DNA of 64,000 nt from Streptomyces sp. NBC_01471 (GCF_041438865.1 NZ_CP109450.1:6326501-6390500); one strand, 5' to 3'. Counted from the stretch's first letter, positions 7,446 to 16,476 are shown. Translations and numbers: made by a program. Notes: generated from the sequence alone by a model not told the origin.

Positions 7446-8657
7446 ATGGAGTTCCGCCAGTCGAACAAATTGAGTGAGGTCTGCTACGAGATCCGGGGCC
7501 CGGTGATCGACCATGCCAACGCACTGGAGGAGGCCGGGCACAGCGTGCTGCGCATGAACACCGGCAACCCGGCGCTCTTCGGTTTCGAGGCGCCGGAGGA
7601 GATCGTCCAGGACATGATCAGGATGCTGCCCCAGGCGCACGGCTACACGGACTCGCGGGGCATCCTCTCGGCGCGGCGCGCCGTCGCCCAGCGCTATCAG
7701 GCGCTCGGGCTGCCCGACGTCACCGTCGATGACGTCTTCCTCGGCAACGGCGTCTCCGAACTCATCTCGATGGCGGTCCAGGCGCTCCTTGAGGACGGGG
7801 ACGAGGTCCTCGTCCCGGCGCCCGACTTCCCGCTCTGGACGGCCGTCACCACGCTGGCCGGCGGGCGGGCTGTGCACTATCTGTGCGACGAGTCGGCGGA
7901 CTGGTACCCGGACCTCGACGACATGGCGTCGAAGATCACCGACCGCACCAAGGCCGTGGTGATCATCAACCCCAACAACCCCACCGGAGCGGTGTATCCG
8001 CGCGAGATCGTCGAGGGCATCCTCGATCTCGCCCGCCGCCACGGCCTGATGGTCTTCGCCGACGAGATCTACGACCAGATCGTCTACGACGACGCCGTCC
8101 ACCACTCGGCGGCCGCCCTCGCGCCCGACCTGGTCGTCCTCACCTTCAGCGGTCTGTCCAAGTCGTACCGGGTGGCCGGCTTCCGGTCCGGCTGGCTGGT
8201 CGTCACCGGGCCCAAGCAGCACGCGAAGAGCTATCTGGAGGGGCTGATGATGCTCGCCTCCATGCGGCTGTGTGCCAACGCCCCCGCCCAGTACGCCATC
8301 CAGGCCGCGCTGGGCGGCCGCCAGTCCATCAAGGATCTGACGGCGCCCGGCGGCCGCCTGCACGAGCAGCGCAACAGGGCGTGGGAGAAGCTCAACGAGA
8401 TCCCGGGCGTCTCCTGTGTGAAGCCGAAGGGCGCGCTCTACGCGTTCCCCCGGCTCGACCCGAAGGTCCACCGGATCCATGACGACGAGAAGTTCGTCCT
8501 GGACCTGTTGCTCCGCGAGAAGATCCAGGTGGTGCAGGGCACCGGCTTCAACTGGCCGCGCCCCGACCACTTCCGGATCCTGACGCTGCCGCAGGCCGAC
8601 GACCTGGACGCGGCGATCAGCCGTATCGGGCGCTTCCTGGCCGGATACCGCCAGTGA
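7446..8657 (+). CDS. alaA: alanine-synthesizing aminotransferase, AlaA (YfbQ)-like
   Basis: 403 aa class I/II PLP aminotransferase, predicted glutamate-pyruvate transaminase making alanine. It matches remembered E. coli AlaA along its whole length: KLSEVCYEIRGPV at the N-terminus, NTGNPALFGFEAPEEI, VINPNNPTGAVYP-like, FADEIYDQIVYDDA, the PLP-lysine segment FSGLSKSYRVAGFRSGW, and EQRNRAWEKLNEIPGVSCVKPKGALY. ATG 7446 has GGGAGGG upstream; an earlier in-frame ATG at 7356 lies beyond the operator and is rejected. Divergence from HxlR suggests direct repression. Confidence 0.95.
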   Translation: MEFRQSNKLSEVCYEIRGPVIDHANALEEAGHSVLRMNTGNPALFGFEAPEEIVQDMIRMLPQAHGYTDSRGILSARRAVAQRYQALGLPDVTVDDVFLGNGVSELISMAVQALLEDGDEVLVPAPDFPLWTAVTTLAGGRAVHYLCDESADWYPDLDDMASKITDRTKAVVIINPNNPTGAVYPREIVEGILDLARRHGLMVFADEIYDQIVYDDAVHHSAAALAPDLVVLTFSGLSKSYRVAGFRSGWLVVTGPKQHAKSYLEGLMMLASMRLCANAPAQYAIQAALGGRQSIKDLTAPGGRLHEQRNRAWEKLNEIPGVSCVKPKGALYAFPRLDPKVHRIHDDEKFVLDLLLREKIQVVQGTGFNWPRPDHFRILTLPQADDLDAAISRIGRFLAGYRQ

Positions 8658-8744
8658 CGCCGGGGCGGGGCCGCCACTTGTCCCCCGGGCCGCTCGCCGC
8701 AGTCGGTGCCCGGGGCCGCCGCCCCCGCCCCGCGTCCCGCGCCG

Positions 8745-9977
8745 TTACAGTGCCTGCCCCGCGGGTTTGACCATGCCCCGGACGGTGCGGGACTTGACGA
8801 AGTCGCCCACCGCCGTCATCTCCCACTCGCCCGAGAACTGCTTGATCAGCTTGGCCATCAGCACCCCGGTCCGCGGCTCGGTGCCGGTCAGGTCGAACCG
8901 GACCAGCTCCTCCCCGCTCGCCGCGTCGATCAGCCGGCAGTACGCCTTGCCCACCTCGGTGAACTTCTGGCCGGTGAAGGAGTTGACCGTGAACACGAGG
9001 GCGGACACCTCGGCGGGGATTCTGCCGAGGTCGACCACGATCACCTCGTCGTCACCCGCGCCCTCGCCGGTGAGGTTGTCGCCGGAGTGCTTGACCGCGC
9101 CGTCGAGGATCGCGAGCTTGCCGAAGTAGCAGCTGTCGATGTGGTTGCGCTGCGGGCCGAAGGCCATGACCGAGGCATCGAGGTCGATGTCCTTGCCACG
9201 GAAGGCGGGCTCCCACCCGAGGCCCATCTTCACCCGGGACAGCAGCGGCTTTCCGCCCTTGACCAGCGAGACCGTCTGGTTCTTCTGGAGGCTGACCCGG
9301 CCCTTGTCCAGGTTGATCCGCCCGGTGCCGGCGGGCGGGGCCGACGGCGCGGCGGGCGGGGCCGCCGGGGCCGCGACGGCCACCCGGGGGTCGGCCGGCG
9401 GCGTGGCCGGCACCGGTGGAGCCGCCAATGGGGCTGTTGCGGGGACGGGGGCCGGTGCGGCCACGGGGGCGGCAGGCTCCTCGACCGACACCCCGAAGTC
9501 CGTCGCGATCCCGGCCAGGCCGTTCGCGTACCCCTGGCCCACGGCGCGTACCTTCCACGCGCCGTTGCGCAGGTAGATCTCCACGATGACCAGCGCTGTC
9601 TCGGCGCCCAGCCGGGGCGGGGTGAAGGAGGCCAGGACGCTGCCGTCCTCGGTGGAGCGGACGGTGGCCGTCGGCTCGATGCCCTGGAACGTCTGGCCCG
9701 CCGCGTCCGGGCTCGCGGTGATCACGATCCTGTCGATGCCCGCGGGGACGGCGGCCGTGTCCACCACGATCGCGTCCGGCGCCGAGCCGCCGCCGGAGCG
9801 GTGGCTGACGCCGGGCCCCGACGGCTGGTTGTAGAAGATGAAGTCGTCGTCCGAGCGCACCTTGCCGTCGACGGTGAGCAGCAGGCCCGACACGTCGAGC
9901 CGCACCGGAGCTGCCACGTCCACCGCGACGCGGGAGATCGGAAGCGGGATGTTCGAGCCTGGGGTCATTGCGGTCAT
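8745..9977 (-). CDS. TerD-family protein with two TerD domains
   Basis: 410 aa. The N-terminal TerD/CABP domain spans about residues 5-175 (SGLLLTVDGKVRSDDDFIFYNQP, then VVDTAAVPAGIDRIVITAS), which matches the calcium-binding TerD core. An Ala/Pro-rich linker of roughly 55 residues follows. A second, more divergent TerD-like domain covers about 235-410 (GRINLDKGRVSLQKNQTVSL ... DVDL-like region ... VVDLGRIP). TerD proteins are linked to tellurite and general stress responses in Streptomyces. ATG 9977 gives the family N-terminus MTAMTPGSNIPLP but no ribosome site precedes it; ATG 9968 is possible. Confidence 0.9.
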   Translation of the reverse strand: MTAMTPGSNIPLPISRVAVDVAAPVRLDVSGLLLTVDGKVRSDDDFIFYNQPSGPGVSHRSGGGSAPDAIVVDTAAVPAGIDRIVITASPDAAGQTFQGIEPTATVRSTEDGSVLASFTPPRLGAETALVIVEIYLRNGAWKVRAVGQGYANGLAGIATDFGVSVEEPAAPVAAPAPVPATAPLAAPPVPATPPADPRVAVAAPAAPPAAPSAPPAGTGRINLDKGRVSLQKNQTVSLVKGGKPLLSRVKMGLGWEPAFRGKDIDLDASVMAFGPQRNHIDSCYFGKLAILDGAVKHSGDNLTGEGAGDDEVIVVDLGRIPAEVSALVFTVNSFTGQKFTEVGKAYCRLIDAASGEELVRFDLTGTEPRTGVLMAKLIKQFSGEWEMTAVGDFVKSRTVRGMVKPAGQAL

Positions 9978-10066
9978 GTCCGGAGGAACGAGCGGCGGGG
10001 CTTTACGGTTCCTTGAATCTTTTCCCGGCCCCGTGCGCCCCGCCCGCTGCTCCCTCCGGCGCCCGG

Positions 10067-11065
10067 TCACTTCCCCGGCAGCACCACGATCTTCCGGCCG
10101 ATGCCCGCCTTGAAGCGGTCGAGCGCCGCCGGATAACTCTCCAGCGGCAGCCGGTCGCTGATGAAGACCGCCGGGTCCAGCACCCCGGCGGCGAACAGCT
10201 CGGCGGCCCGCTCATAACTGTGCAGTACCGCCATCGAACCGGTGATCGTGATCTCCTGGTTGTAGATCCGGTACGGGTCGATCGTCGCCCGTGTCGCGTA
10301 GTCGGCGACGCCGAACTGCAGATAGGTCCCGGCCTTCGCCACCCGTCCCAGACCGTCCTGGATCGCGGCCGCGTTGCCGGTCGCGTCGATGACGACGTCC
10401 CAGCCCTGCCCCGCCCGGTCCAGCTCGTCCGCGCCGCCCGCCGCCGCCGAACAGCCCAGACCGCGGGCGGTGGTCAGCCGTTCCGCGTTGATGTCGACCA
10501 TGTCCACGCTGGCGGCGCCGGTCCGCTTGGCCAGCTCCAGCATCATCAGCCCCATCGTCCCCGAGCCGTAGATGAGCACGTGCGAGCCGAGCCTGCTGTT
10601 CAGTACGTCGTAGCCGCGTACCGCGCAGGAGAGCGGTTCGATCAGGGCCGCGTCCTCGGTCCGGACGTGCTCGGGCAGTTTCACGCAGTTGGCGGCGGGT
10701 GCCACGGCGTACTCGGCGGCGCCGCCCGCCGTGGTCACCCCGATCGCCGCCCACCTCTCGCACATGTTGTTGTGGCCGAGACGGCAGTAGCGGCACTCGA
10801 AGCAGTACAGGGACGGGTCGACGGCCACCCGGTCACCCGTGGCCAGTGAGGTGACCTCGGAGCCCAGCGCCACGACCGTGCCCGCGAACTCATGGCCGGG
10901 CACCACCGGCAGGGTGGGCGCGAACTCGCCCTGGAGGATGTGCAGATCCGTGCCGCACAGCCCGCAGGCGGCCACCTCGACGATCACGTCGCGCGGACCG
11001 GGGGTGGGGTCGGGCACCTCCCCGTACCCGACCTTGCCGACGGCTTCGATGATGGCGGCCTTCAT
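10067..11065 (-). CDS. zinc-dependent alcohol (polyol) dehydrogenase
   Basis: 332 aa medium-chain dehydrogenase related to sorbitol/xylitol/L-threonine dehydrogenases. Visible: GLCGTDLH with the catalytic-zinc Cys, GHEFAGTVV (zinc His-Glu), the structural-zinc Cys set CFECRYCRLGHNNMC, and the Rossmann motif GSGTMG near residue 165. It is the last gene of the transporter operon and starts with an ATGA overlap on the upstream permease, so it probably oxidises the imported sugar alcohol. Exact polyol specificity cannot be read from the sequence. Confidence 0.92.
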   Translation of the reverse strand: MKAAIIEAVGKVGYGEVPDPTPGPRDVIVEVAACGLCGTDLHILQGEFAPTLPVVPGHEFAGTVVALGSEVTSLATGDRVAVDPSLYCFECRYCRLGHNNMCERWAAIGVTTAGGAAEYAVAPAANCVKLPEHVRTEDAALIEPLSCAVRGYDVLNSRLGSHVLIYGSGTMGLMMLELAKRTGAASVDMVDINAERLTTARGLGCSAAAGGADELDRAGQGWDVVIDATGNAAAIQDGLGRVAKAGTYLQFGVADYATRATIDPYRIYNQEITITGSMAVLHSYERAAELFAAGVLDPAVFISDRLPLESYPAALDRFKAGIGRKIVVLPGK

Positions 11066-11919
11066 TTCACGGCTCCCAGCGAGAGGCCCTGGACCAGCTT
11101 GTCCTGGGCGGCGAACCCCGCGGCGAGCACCGGCAGGGAGATGACGAGCGACGCGGCGCACACCTTCGCCAGGAACAGGCCCTGGCTGGTGATGAACGTC
11201 GTCAGGAAGACGGGCGCGGTCTCGGCGACGACGCCTGTGAGCACCCGGGCGAAGAGCAGTTCGTTCCAGCTGAAGATGAAGCAGATCAGCGCGGTCGCGG
11301 CGATTCCGGGCGCGGAGATCGGGGCCACGATCCGGGTGAGGATCACCGGCAGCCGGGCTCCGTCGACCCGCGCCGCCTCGATGACCGCGACCGGCACCTC
11401 GGCCAGGAAGGACTGCATCATCCACACCGCGATCGGCAGGTTCATCGAGGTGTAGAGGATGACCAGCATCCAGATGTTGTCGAGCATCCCGGTGTTCTTC
11501 GCGAACAGGTAGATCGGCAGAAGACCGGCCACCACCGGCAGCATCTTCGTGGAGAGGAAGAAGAAGAGAACGTCCGTCCACTTCTTCACCGGCCGGATGG
11601 AGAGCGCGTACGCGGCGGGCAGCGCGAGCACCAGCACACAGAGCGTCGAGACGACCGAGGCCACGGCCGAGTTGGCCAGCGCGGGCCAGGGGCTCTGGCC
11701 GCCGCCCGCGCCGAAGAACTCCCGGTAGCCGTCGAGGGTGAGCGAGGCGGCGAGCGACGGCGGGTTGGTGGCCGCGTCGGCCTCCGCGTGGAAGGAGGTC
11801 AGCGCCATCCAGGCGATCGGCAGGAAGAAGAGGATCCCGGCCAGCCAGGCCAGCAGGCCCAGCAGCGTGCCCCCGGTACGGGCGGCGCCCCGGGGCGCCG
11901 TCGTGTCTGCGGACTTCAT
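11062..11919 (-). CDS. carbohydrate ABC transporter permease (MalG type)
   Basis: 285 aa inner-membrane subunit with six predicted membrane helices, starting in LLGLLAWLAGILFFLPIAWM. The cytoplasmic EAA loop (VIEAARVDGARLPVILTRIVAPISAPG) is present for ATPase docking. It belongs to the CUT1 family, closest in feel to sorbitol/mannitol transporters. ATGA overlaps join it to the upstream permease and to the downstream dehydrogenase. No ATPase is encoded nearby; Streptomyces CUT1 importers generally share the MsiK ATPase. Confidence 0.93.
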   Translation of the reverse strand: MKSADTTAPRGAARTGGTLLGLLAWLAGILFFLPIAWMALTSFHAEADAATNPPSLAASLTLDGYREFFGAGGGQSPWPALANSAVASVVSTLCVLVLALPAAYALSIRPVKKWTDVLFFFLSTKMLPVVAGLLPIYLFAKNTGMLDNIWMLVILYTSMNLPIAVWMMQSFLAEVPVAVIEAARVDGARLPVILTRIVAPISAPGIAATALICFIFSWNELLFARVLTGVVAETAPVFLTTFITSQGLFLAKVCAASLVISLPVLAAGFAAQDKLVQGLSLGAVK

Positions 11920-12869
11920 GCGCGTGATGCCTCCTCGCTGAAGAGGGACGAGACCACGCGGAGCGCGAAGGTCGCGATGATGATCGTGCCGATGACGACC
12001 AGGACCCCGGCGGCGGACGCGAGACCGTTCTCGTGCGCCTGGTAGAAGGCCTGGTAGACGGTGTACGGAAGGTTCGCCGTGCCCAGGCCGCCCGAGGTGA
12101 TGGTGAAGACGGCGTCGAAGTTCTGCACGATGTAGATCGAGCCGAGCAGCGCGCCCAGTTCCAGATAGCGCCGCAGATGGGGCAGCGTCAGATGACGGAA
12201 GATCTGCCAGGCGCCCGCGCCGTCGATCCGTGCCGCCTCGATGAGCTCCGGTGAGCGGCTCTGCAGCCCGGCCAGCAGGATCAGCATCATGAACGGCGTC
12301 CACTGCCAGATCAGCGACGCCTCCACCGCCAGCAGCGGGGTGTTCGACACCCAGTCGGGCTGCGGTGCGCTGCCGCCCCCCACCCAGTGCAGCAGACCGT
12401 TGAAGAGCCCGTACTCCGGGTTGTAGAGCACATGCTTCCAGAGCAGCGCGGCCGCCACCGGGACCAGCAGGAACGGCGCGATCAGCAGCGTACGGACGAA
12501 CCCCCGGCCTGTGAAGCGGCGGTCGAGCAGCAGCGCCAGGACGAGTCCGAGCACCAGGCTGACGAGGACCACCGCGACCGTCAGCAGCACCGTGGTGAGG
12601 ACCGACTTGCGCAGGTCCGGGTCGGTGAGCACATCGGAGTAGTTGGCGAATCCGGTGAAGCGCCGCGCCTTCGGATAGAGCGCGTTCCAGTTGAAGAAGG
12701 AGATCACCACGGTTGCCACGAAGGGCAGTTGGGTGACCACGATCATGAAGATCAGGGCGGGCAGCAGTGGGGCCCGGGTGGCCCAGGCGCGCAGCCGGTT
12801 GCCCGGCGGGGCCGTGGGGCCGGGAGGGGACACCGCGCGGGGCGCGGACGGAGCGGTGGTCGCTGTCAT
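11916..12869 (-). CDS. carbohydrate ABC transporter permease (MalF type)
   Basis: 317 aa partner permease. An Ala/Pro-rich cytoplasmic N-terminus is followed by LLPALIFMIVVTQLPFVATVVISFF and five more membrane helices. The EAA motif appears as LIEAARIDGAGAWQIFRHLTLPHLR. It starts with an ATGA overlap on the binding-protein gene and ends overlapping the next permease, so the operon is tightly coupled translationally. Confidence 0.93.
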   Translation of the reverse strand: MTATTAPSAPRAVSPPGPTAPPGNRLRAWATRAPLLPALIFMIVVTQLPFVATVVISFFNWNALYPKARRFTGFANYSDVLTDPDLRKSVLTTVLLTVAVVLVSLVLGLVLALLLDRRFTGRGFVRTLLIAPFLLVPVAAALLWKHVLYNPEYGLFNGLLHWVGGGSAPQPDWVSNTPLLAVEASLIWQWTPFMMLILLAGLQSRSPELIEAARIDGAGAWQIFRHLTLPHLRRYLELGALLGSIYIVQNFDAVFTITSGGLGTANLPYTVYQAFYQAHENGLASAAGVLVVIGTIIIATFALRVVSSLFSEEASRA

Positions 12870-14233
12870 CGTCCCTCGTACTCCTTCGCGATCTTCGCGG
12901 CGAGCCGCTGGGAGGCGGCGATGGCCGAATCGACGGACTTGCGCCCGGCGATGGCCGCGCTGATCTCCTGGGAGACCTTGGTGCCGAGGTCCGTGAACTC
13001 GGGGATGCCGACGAACTGGATACCGGGCGCGGGGCGCGGCTGCACCCCCGGGTTGCCGGGCCGGGCGCTTCTGATGGCGTTGAGCGTGACGTCCCCGAAG
13101 GCGGCGGACGCCTTGCGGTAGGACGGGTCGGTGTAGGTGGACGCGCGCTTGCCGGCCGGGGCGTCGGACCAGCCGGTCTCCTTGCCGACGAGCTGTTCGT
13201 ACTGCTTGCCCGACGCCCAGGAGATGAACTTCCAGGCCTTGTCGGGGTTGCGGGAGGTCTTCTGGATGCCCCAGGCCCAGGTGTAGAGCCACCCGGAGTT
13301 GTCCGTCTTCTCCACCGGCGCGGGTGCGTAGCCGATCTTGCCCTTGACCGGGGACTTGGCCGACTCCAGCGATCCGGCGGCCGAGGTGGCGTCGTACCAC
13401 ATGGCGGTCTTGGACTGGGTGAGGTCGTTGAGGCACTCGGCGAACCCGGACTGGGCTGCCCCCGACTCCCCGTGCTCGCGGACCAGTTGTACGTAGAAGT
13501 TCACCGCCTCCTTGAAGGCGGGGGAGTCGAGCCGGGCCTTCCAGTCCTTGTCGAACCAGGTCCCGCCGAAGGTGTTCACCACGGTCGTCAGCGGGGCGAT
13601 CAGCTCCCCCCAGCCGGGCAGACCACGCAGGCAGATGCCCTTCATCCCCGGTTTCGCGCCGTCCGCCTTGGCGGCGAGCGCGGCGACCTGCTGCCAGGTG
13701 GGGTGGGCCGGCATGGTCAGATGCTTCTGCGCGAAGACGTCCTTGCGGTACATCAGCATGGACGACTCGCCGTAGAAGGGCTCACCGTAGAGCTTCTTGT
13801 CGTCCCCGGTGAGGGACTGCCGCAGCGCGGGCAGGATGTCCTTCTGGTCGAAGCCGGTGTCCTTGGCCGTGTACGGGCCGAGGTCGTGCAGCCAGCCGTT
13901 CCTGGCGTAGATCGGGATCTCGTAGTTGCTCAGCGTCGCGACGTCGTACTGGCCCGCCTGGTTGGCGAAGTCCTGGCTGATCTTGTCGCGAACGTCGTTC
14001 TCGGGCAGCACGGTGAAGTTCACCTTGATGCCGGTCTCGCGGGTGAAGTGGGCCGCGGTGAGCTTCTGCAACTCCGTCATCTGCGGGTTGTTGACCATCA
14101 GCACATTGATCGAGTCCCCGCCGGACCCGCTTCCTCCGGCGCCGGTCCAGCAGCCGGACAGGCTGATGAGCAGCGCCCCCGATGCGGCCTGCGCGAGCAG
14201 TGCGCGCGGCCTCCGTCGGATCGGGCTTCGCAT
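12866..14233 (-). CDS. sugar/polyol-binding lipoprotein of an ABC importer
   Basis: 455 aa extracellular solute-binding protein, family 1. The signal peptide ends in lipobox LSGC around residue 27, so the mature protein is lipid-anchored. VLMVNNPQMTELQKLTAAHFTRETGIKV is the typical start of the mature sugar-binding fold; YGEPFYGESSMLMYRKD and SGWLYTWAWGIQKTS fit sorbitol/mannitol-type binding proteins. GAGGAG precedes ATG 14233 at good spacing. It is the first gene of the four-gene transport/dehydrogenase operon, just downstream of the DeoR gene. Confidence 0.93.
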   Translation of the reverse strand: MRSPIRRRPRALLAQAASGALLISLSGCWTGAGGSGSGGDSINVLMVNNPQMTELQKLTAAHFTRETGIKVNFTVLPENDVRDKISQDFANQAGQYDVATLSNYEIPIYARNGWLHDLGPYTAKDTGFDQKDILPALRQSLTGDDKKLYGEPFYGESSMLMYRKDVFAQKHLTMPAHPTWQQVAALAAKADGAKPGMKGICLRGLPGWGELIAPLTTVVNTFGGTWFDKDWKARLDSPAFKEAVNFYVQLVREHGESGAAQSGFAECLNDLTQSKTAMWYDATSAAGSLESAKSPVKGKIGYAPAPVEKTDNSGWLYTWAWGIQKTSRNPDKAWKFISWASGKQYEQLVGKETGWSDAPAGKRASTYTDPSYRKASAAFGDVTLNAIRSARPGNPGVQPRPAPGIQFVGIPEFTDLGTKVSQEISAAIAGRKSVDSAIAASQRLAAKIAKEYEGR

Positions 14234-14254
14234 GGATCGCTCCTCGGGTGGTTG

Positions 14255-14302
14255 GGGCTCGGACCGGCCGGTGGAGAGGGGAGGGCTCGGACCGGCCGGT
14301 GG
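14255..14302. repeat. two copies of a 20-bp direct repeat between deoR and the transport operon
   Basis: GGGCTCGGACCGGCCGGTGG occurs at 14255-14274 and 14283-14302, period 28. Each copy contains the palindrome ACCGGCCGGT. The 87-base gap otherwise has no gene; a run of nine or so G residues follows the second copy. Confidence 0.75.
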
Positions 14303-14320
14303 GGGGGGGAGAGAGAGGGC

Positions 14321-15088
14321 TCAGACCCGGATGACCTGCGGTCCCAGCAGGGAGTAGCGGTGGGCCTCGGGTGCGGGCAGCAGCGTGCTGGTGACGATGG
14401 CTTCGAAGTCGGTGACGTCGGCGAACCGGCAGAAGCTCGACGCGCCGAACTTCGTGTGGTTCCCGGCGAACACCCGGCGCCTGGCGGCCCGGACGGCCTG
14501 CGCCTTGACCTCGCCGACCGCCGGATCGGGGGTGGTCAGACCGTGTTCCCGGGAGATCCCGTTCGCACCGATGAAGGCCAGGTCGATGACGAACCCGGAC
14601 AGCATCCGCGTCGTCCAGTGGTCGACGGTGGCCAGGGTGCCCGAGCGCAGCCGGCCGCCCAGCAGCAGGACGGTCGTCCGCTCGGCGAGCGCCAGCGCCC
14701 CCGCCGTCACCAGGGAAGCGGTGACCACGGTCAGCGGACGGTCGTGCGGCAGGCACTCGGCGATCAGCTGCGGGGTGAACCCCTCATCGATGAAGACCGT
14801 CTCGGCGTCGCCGAGCAGCTGCGCCGCGGCCTCGGCGATCCGCCGCTTCTCCGGTACGTGCATCGTCGTCCGGAAGTCCAGCGTCGTCTCGAAGCCCGCG
14901 CTCTCCACCGGATAGGCGCCGCCGTGCGTACGCCGGACCAGCCCGTGGTCCTCCAGTGCGCGCAGATCGCGGCGCACCGTCTCCTTGGCCACGCCGAGCT
15001 GTGCGGACAGTTCGGTGACATCGACCGAGCCCGCCTTCCGGGCGGACCGGACGATCTCCCGCCGGCGCTGCTCCGCGCTCACTGACAC
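14321..15088 (-). CDS. DeoR-family transcriptional regulator
   Basis: 255 aa from GTG 15088, which has GAGGAGA upstream; GTG 15082 is also possible. The N-terminal DeoR helix-turn-helix (AEQRRREIVRSARKAGSVDVTELSAQLGVAKETVRRDLRALED) covers about residues 5-55, with the family RRTHGGA following it. The C-terminal sugar-phosphate-sensing domain has DEGFTPQLIAECLP, TASLVTAGAL and FIGANGIS. It lies directly upstream of, and on the same strand as, the sugar/polyol operon and probably represses it in the absence of a phosphorylated sugar. Confidence 0.92.
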   Translation of the reverse strand: MSVSAEQRRREIVRSARKAGSVDVTELSAQLGVAKETVRRDLRALEDHGLVRRTHGGAYPVESAGFETTLDFRTTMHVPEKRRIAEAAAQLLGDAETVFIDEGFTPQLIAECLPHDRPLTVVTASLVTAGALALAERTTVLLLGGRLRSGTLATVDHWTTRMLSGFVIDLAFIGANGISREHGLTTPDPAVGEVKAQAVRAARRRVFAGNHTKFGASSFCRFADVTDFEAIVTSTLLPAPEAHRYSLLGPQVIRV

Positions 15089-15152
15089 TGGCTCTCCTCG
15101 GCTCTTCGCTTGCTGTGAGGAGAGTTGTACAGCCGTCCGGATCATGTGAACA

Positions 15153-15188
15153 GGGCAGGAACGGGCCTGATCCTGCCCGTTCCTGCCC
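15153..15188. promoter_or_regulatory. perfect 14-bp inverted repeat upstream of deoR
   Basis: GGGCAGGAACGGGC (15153-15166) and GCCCGTTCCTGCCC (15175-15188) are exact reverse complements around an 8-base spacer. The right arm contains the tandem 10-mer TCCTGCCCGT (15171-15190). It lies 65 bases upstream of the deoR start, so an operator is more likely than a terminator, though both are possible. Confidence 0.6.
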
Positions 15189-15250
15189 GTATCCGGCAAG
15201 GGTGATACCCGGCCCCACCTGGGGTGGTGTGCCCGTCCGGGCACGGCGAA

Positions 15251-15276
15251 GGCCCGTCCGGTGTGCCGGACGGGCC
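15251..15276. terminator. terminator downstream of udh
   Basis: GGCCCGTCCGG (15251-15261) and CCGGACGGGCC (15266-15276) form a perfect 11-bp stem with a 4-base loop, 54 bases past the minus-strand udh stop. Confidence 0.65.
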
Positions 15277-15329
15277 CGTTCACTGCCCGGATGCGGGCGC
15301 CCGCGGTGCGGCGGGCCGGCGCGGGCCGG

Positions 15330-16154
15330 TCAGCGGGGCCAGATCGGCGGGTCGGTGAGGAACGGCCCGCCGAGGTGGGAGTGGGCCGGGTTCGCCGGGT
15401 CGAGCTCGCCCTGTTCGGCGATGAGCTGCGCCGCGTACGGCTCGGAGTCGTCCTGCGGCTCGTACCCCAGCGCCCGCGCCGACGCGAGGTCCCACCAGAT
15501 GCGGGTGTTGGCCGACGATCCGTAAACGACCGAGTGTCCGACGCCGTCGGCGGTCAGGGCCGCGTGGAAGAGCCGGGCGCCGTCCCGCGGGCTCATCCAG
15601 ACCGAGAGCATCCGTACCGAGGACGGCTCGGGGAAGCAGGAGCCGATCCGTACGGACACCGTCTCCTGGCCGAACTTGTCCCAGTACAGCTGGGCCAGGT
15701 CCTCGCCGAAGCACTTGGAGAGCCCGTAGTACGTGTCCGGCCTGCGCGGGGTGTCGACGGGGATCAACGTGCCCGGGGCGGCGGGGACTTCGCTCCCCGG
15801 GCTCGGGGTGTAGCCCACCGCGTGGTTGGAGGAGGCGAAGACGATGCGTCCGGTCCCCGCCGCGCGGGCCGCCTCGTAGAGGTTGTACGTGCCTTCGATG
15901 TTGGCCCGGAGGATCTTGTCGAAGGACGACTCCAGGGAGATGCCGGCGAGATGGATGACGGCGTCGACACCCCGCACCGCCTCGTGCAGCGCCTCCTTGT
16001 CGGCCAGGTCCGCGGTGATCGCCGAGGGCTCGCCCTCGACCGGTACGGCGTCGAAGAGGCGCAGCTCGTAGCCGTACGCGGGCAGCAGGCCCCGCATCAG
16101 GGTGCCGAGGCCTCCGGCGGCTCCGGTGAGCAGGACGGTGCGGGGAGCGGACAT
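15330..16154 (-). CDS. udh: uronate dehydrogenase
   Basis: 274 aa NAD-dependent SDR, predicted to oxidise D-galacturonate/D-glucuronate to the aldarolactone (EC 1.1.1.203). It follows remembered bacterial Udh closely: VLLTGAAGGLG, DAVIHLAGISLESSFDKILRANIEGTYNLYEAAR, RIVFASSNHAVGYTP, the catalytic YYGLSKCFGE (Tyr-x3-Lys), and VRIGSCFPEPSSVRMLSVWMS. ATG 16154 has GAGGAGA upstream at good spacing. It is divergent from kdgD, which acts two steps later in the same pathway, across a 322-bp control region. Confidence 0.9.
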   Translation of the reverse strand: MSAPRTVLLTGAAGGLGTLMRGLLPAYGYELRLFDAVPVEGEPSAITADLADKEALHEAVRGVDAVIHLAGISLESSFDKILRANIEGTYNLYEAARAAGTGRIVFASSNHAVGYTPSPGSEVPAAPGTLIPVDTPRRPDTYYGLSKCFGEDLAQLYWDKFGQETVSVRIGSCFPEPSSVRMLSVWMSPRDGARLFHAALTADGVGHSVVYGSSANTRIWWDLASARALGYEPQDDSEPYAAQLIAEQGELDPANPAHSHLGGPFLTDPPIWPR

Positions 16155-16273
16155 GAGCGGGTCTCTCCTCGGTGAATCGGAACCGGCCGACCGCGATAAC
16201 GGACCCGCGGCGGCGGAACTGCGACGACGGACCGGCAACGGACGGACCGGCGGCGGACCTGCCACGACGGATC

Positions 16274-16304
16274 TGTCCATGGATGACATTCACATGCATG
16301 GACA
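16274..16304. promoter_or_regulatory. inverted repeat in the udh-kdgD control region
   Basis: TGTCCATG (16274-16281) and CATGGACA (16297-16304) are perfect 8-bp arms around 15 bases. The position in the divergent gap (16155-16476) suggests a regulator site. The rest of the gap holds the kdgD promoter and no gene. Confidence 0.5.
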
Positions 16305-16381
16305 AGTTAAGGAGCCTCGCCGGGCTCCGTCAAGTGTCGCGCGGAGCTGCGGATTCTGCTTCTGTGGTGGCGTTTCTCGTC

Positions 16382-16428
16382 TTGACCACCCCTGCCTCGC
16401 TGCCTTAGCGTGGCGAAGTTCAGAAATA
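16382..16428 (+). promoter_or_regulatory. kdgD promoter and overlapping half-site
   Basis: TTGACC (16382-16387) and TAGCGT (16406-16411) with an 18-base spacer form a good vegetative-type promoter. GTTCAGAAATA at 16418-16428, near the expected transcription start, resembles GTTCAGAATA in the IclR-aldehyde dehydrogenase gap at 22852. Confidence 0.55.
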
Positions 16429-16476
16429 TAGACACTGATCAGAACTGTGCACGACTGGATGCCCCAGGGAGCGCCC

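Noticed and set aside
12767..15085. 772-codon plus-strand frame
   Set aside because: Antisense to the binding protein and DeoR genes, with no recognisable domain.
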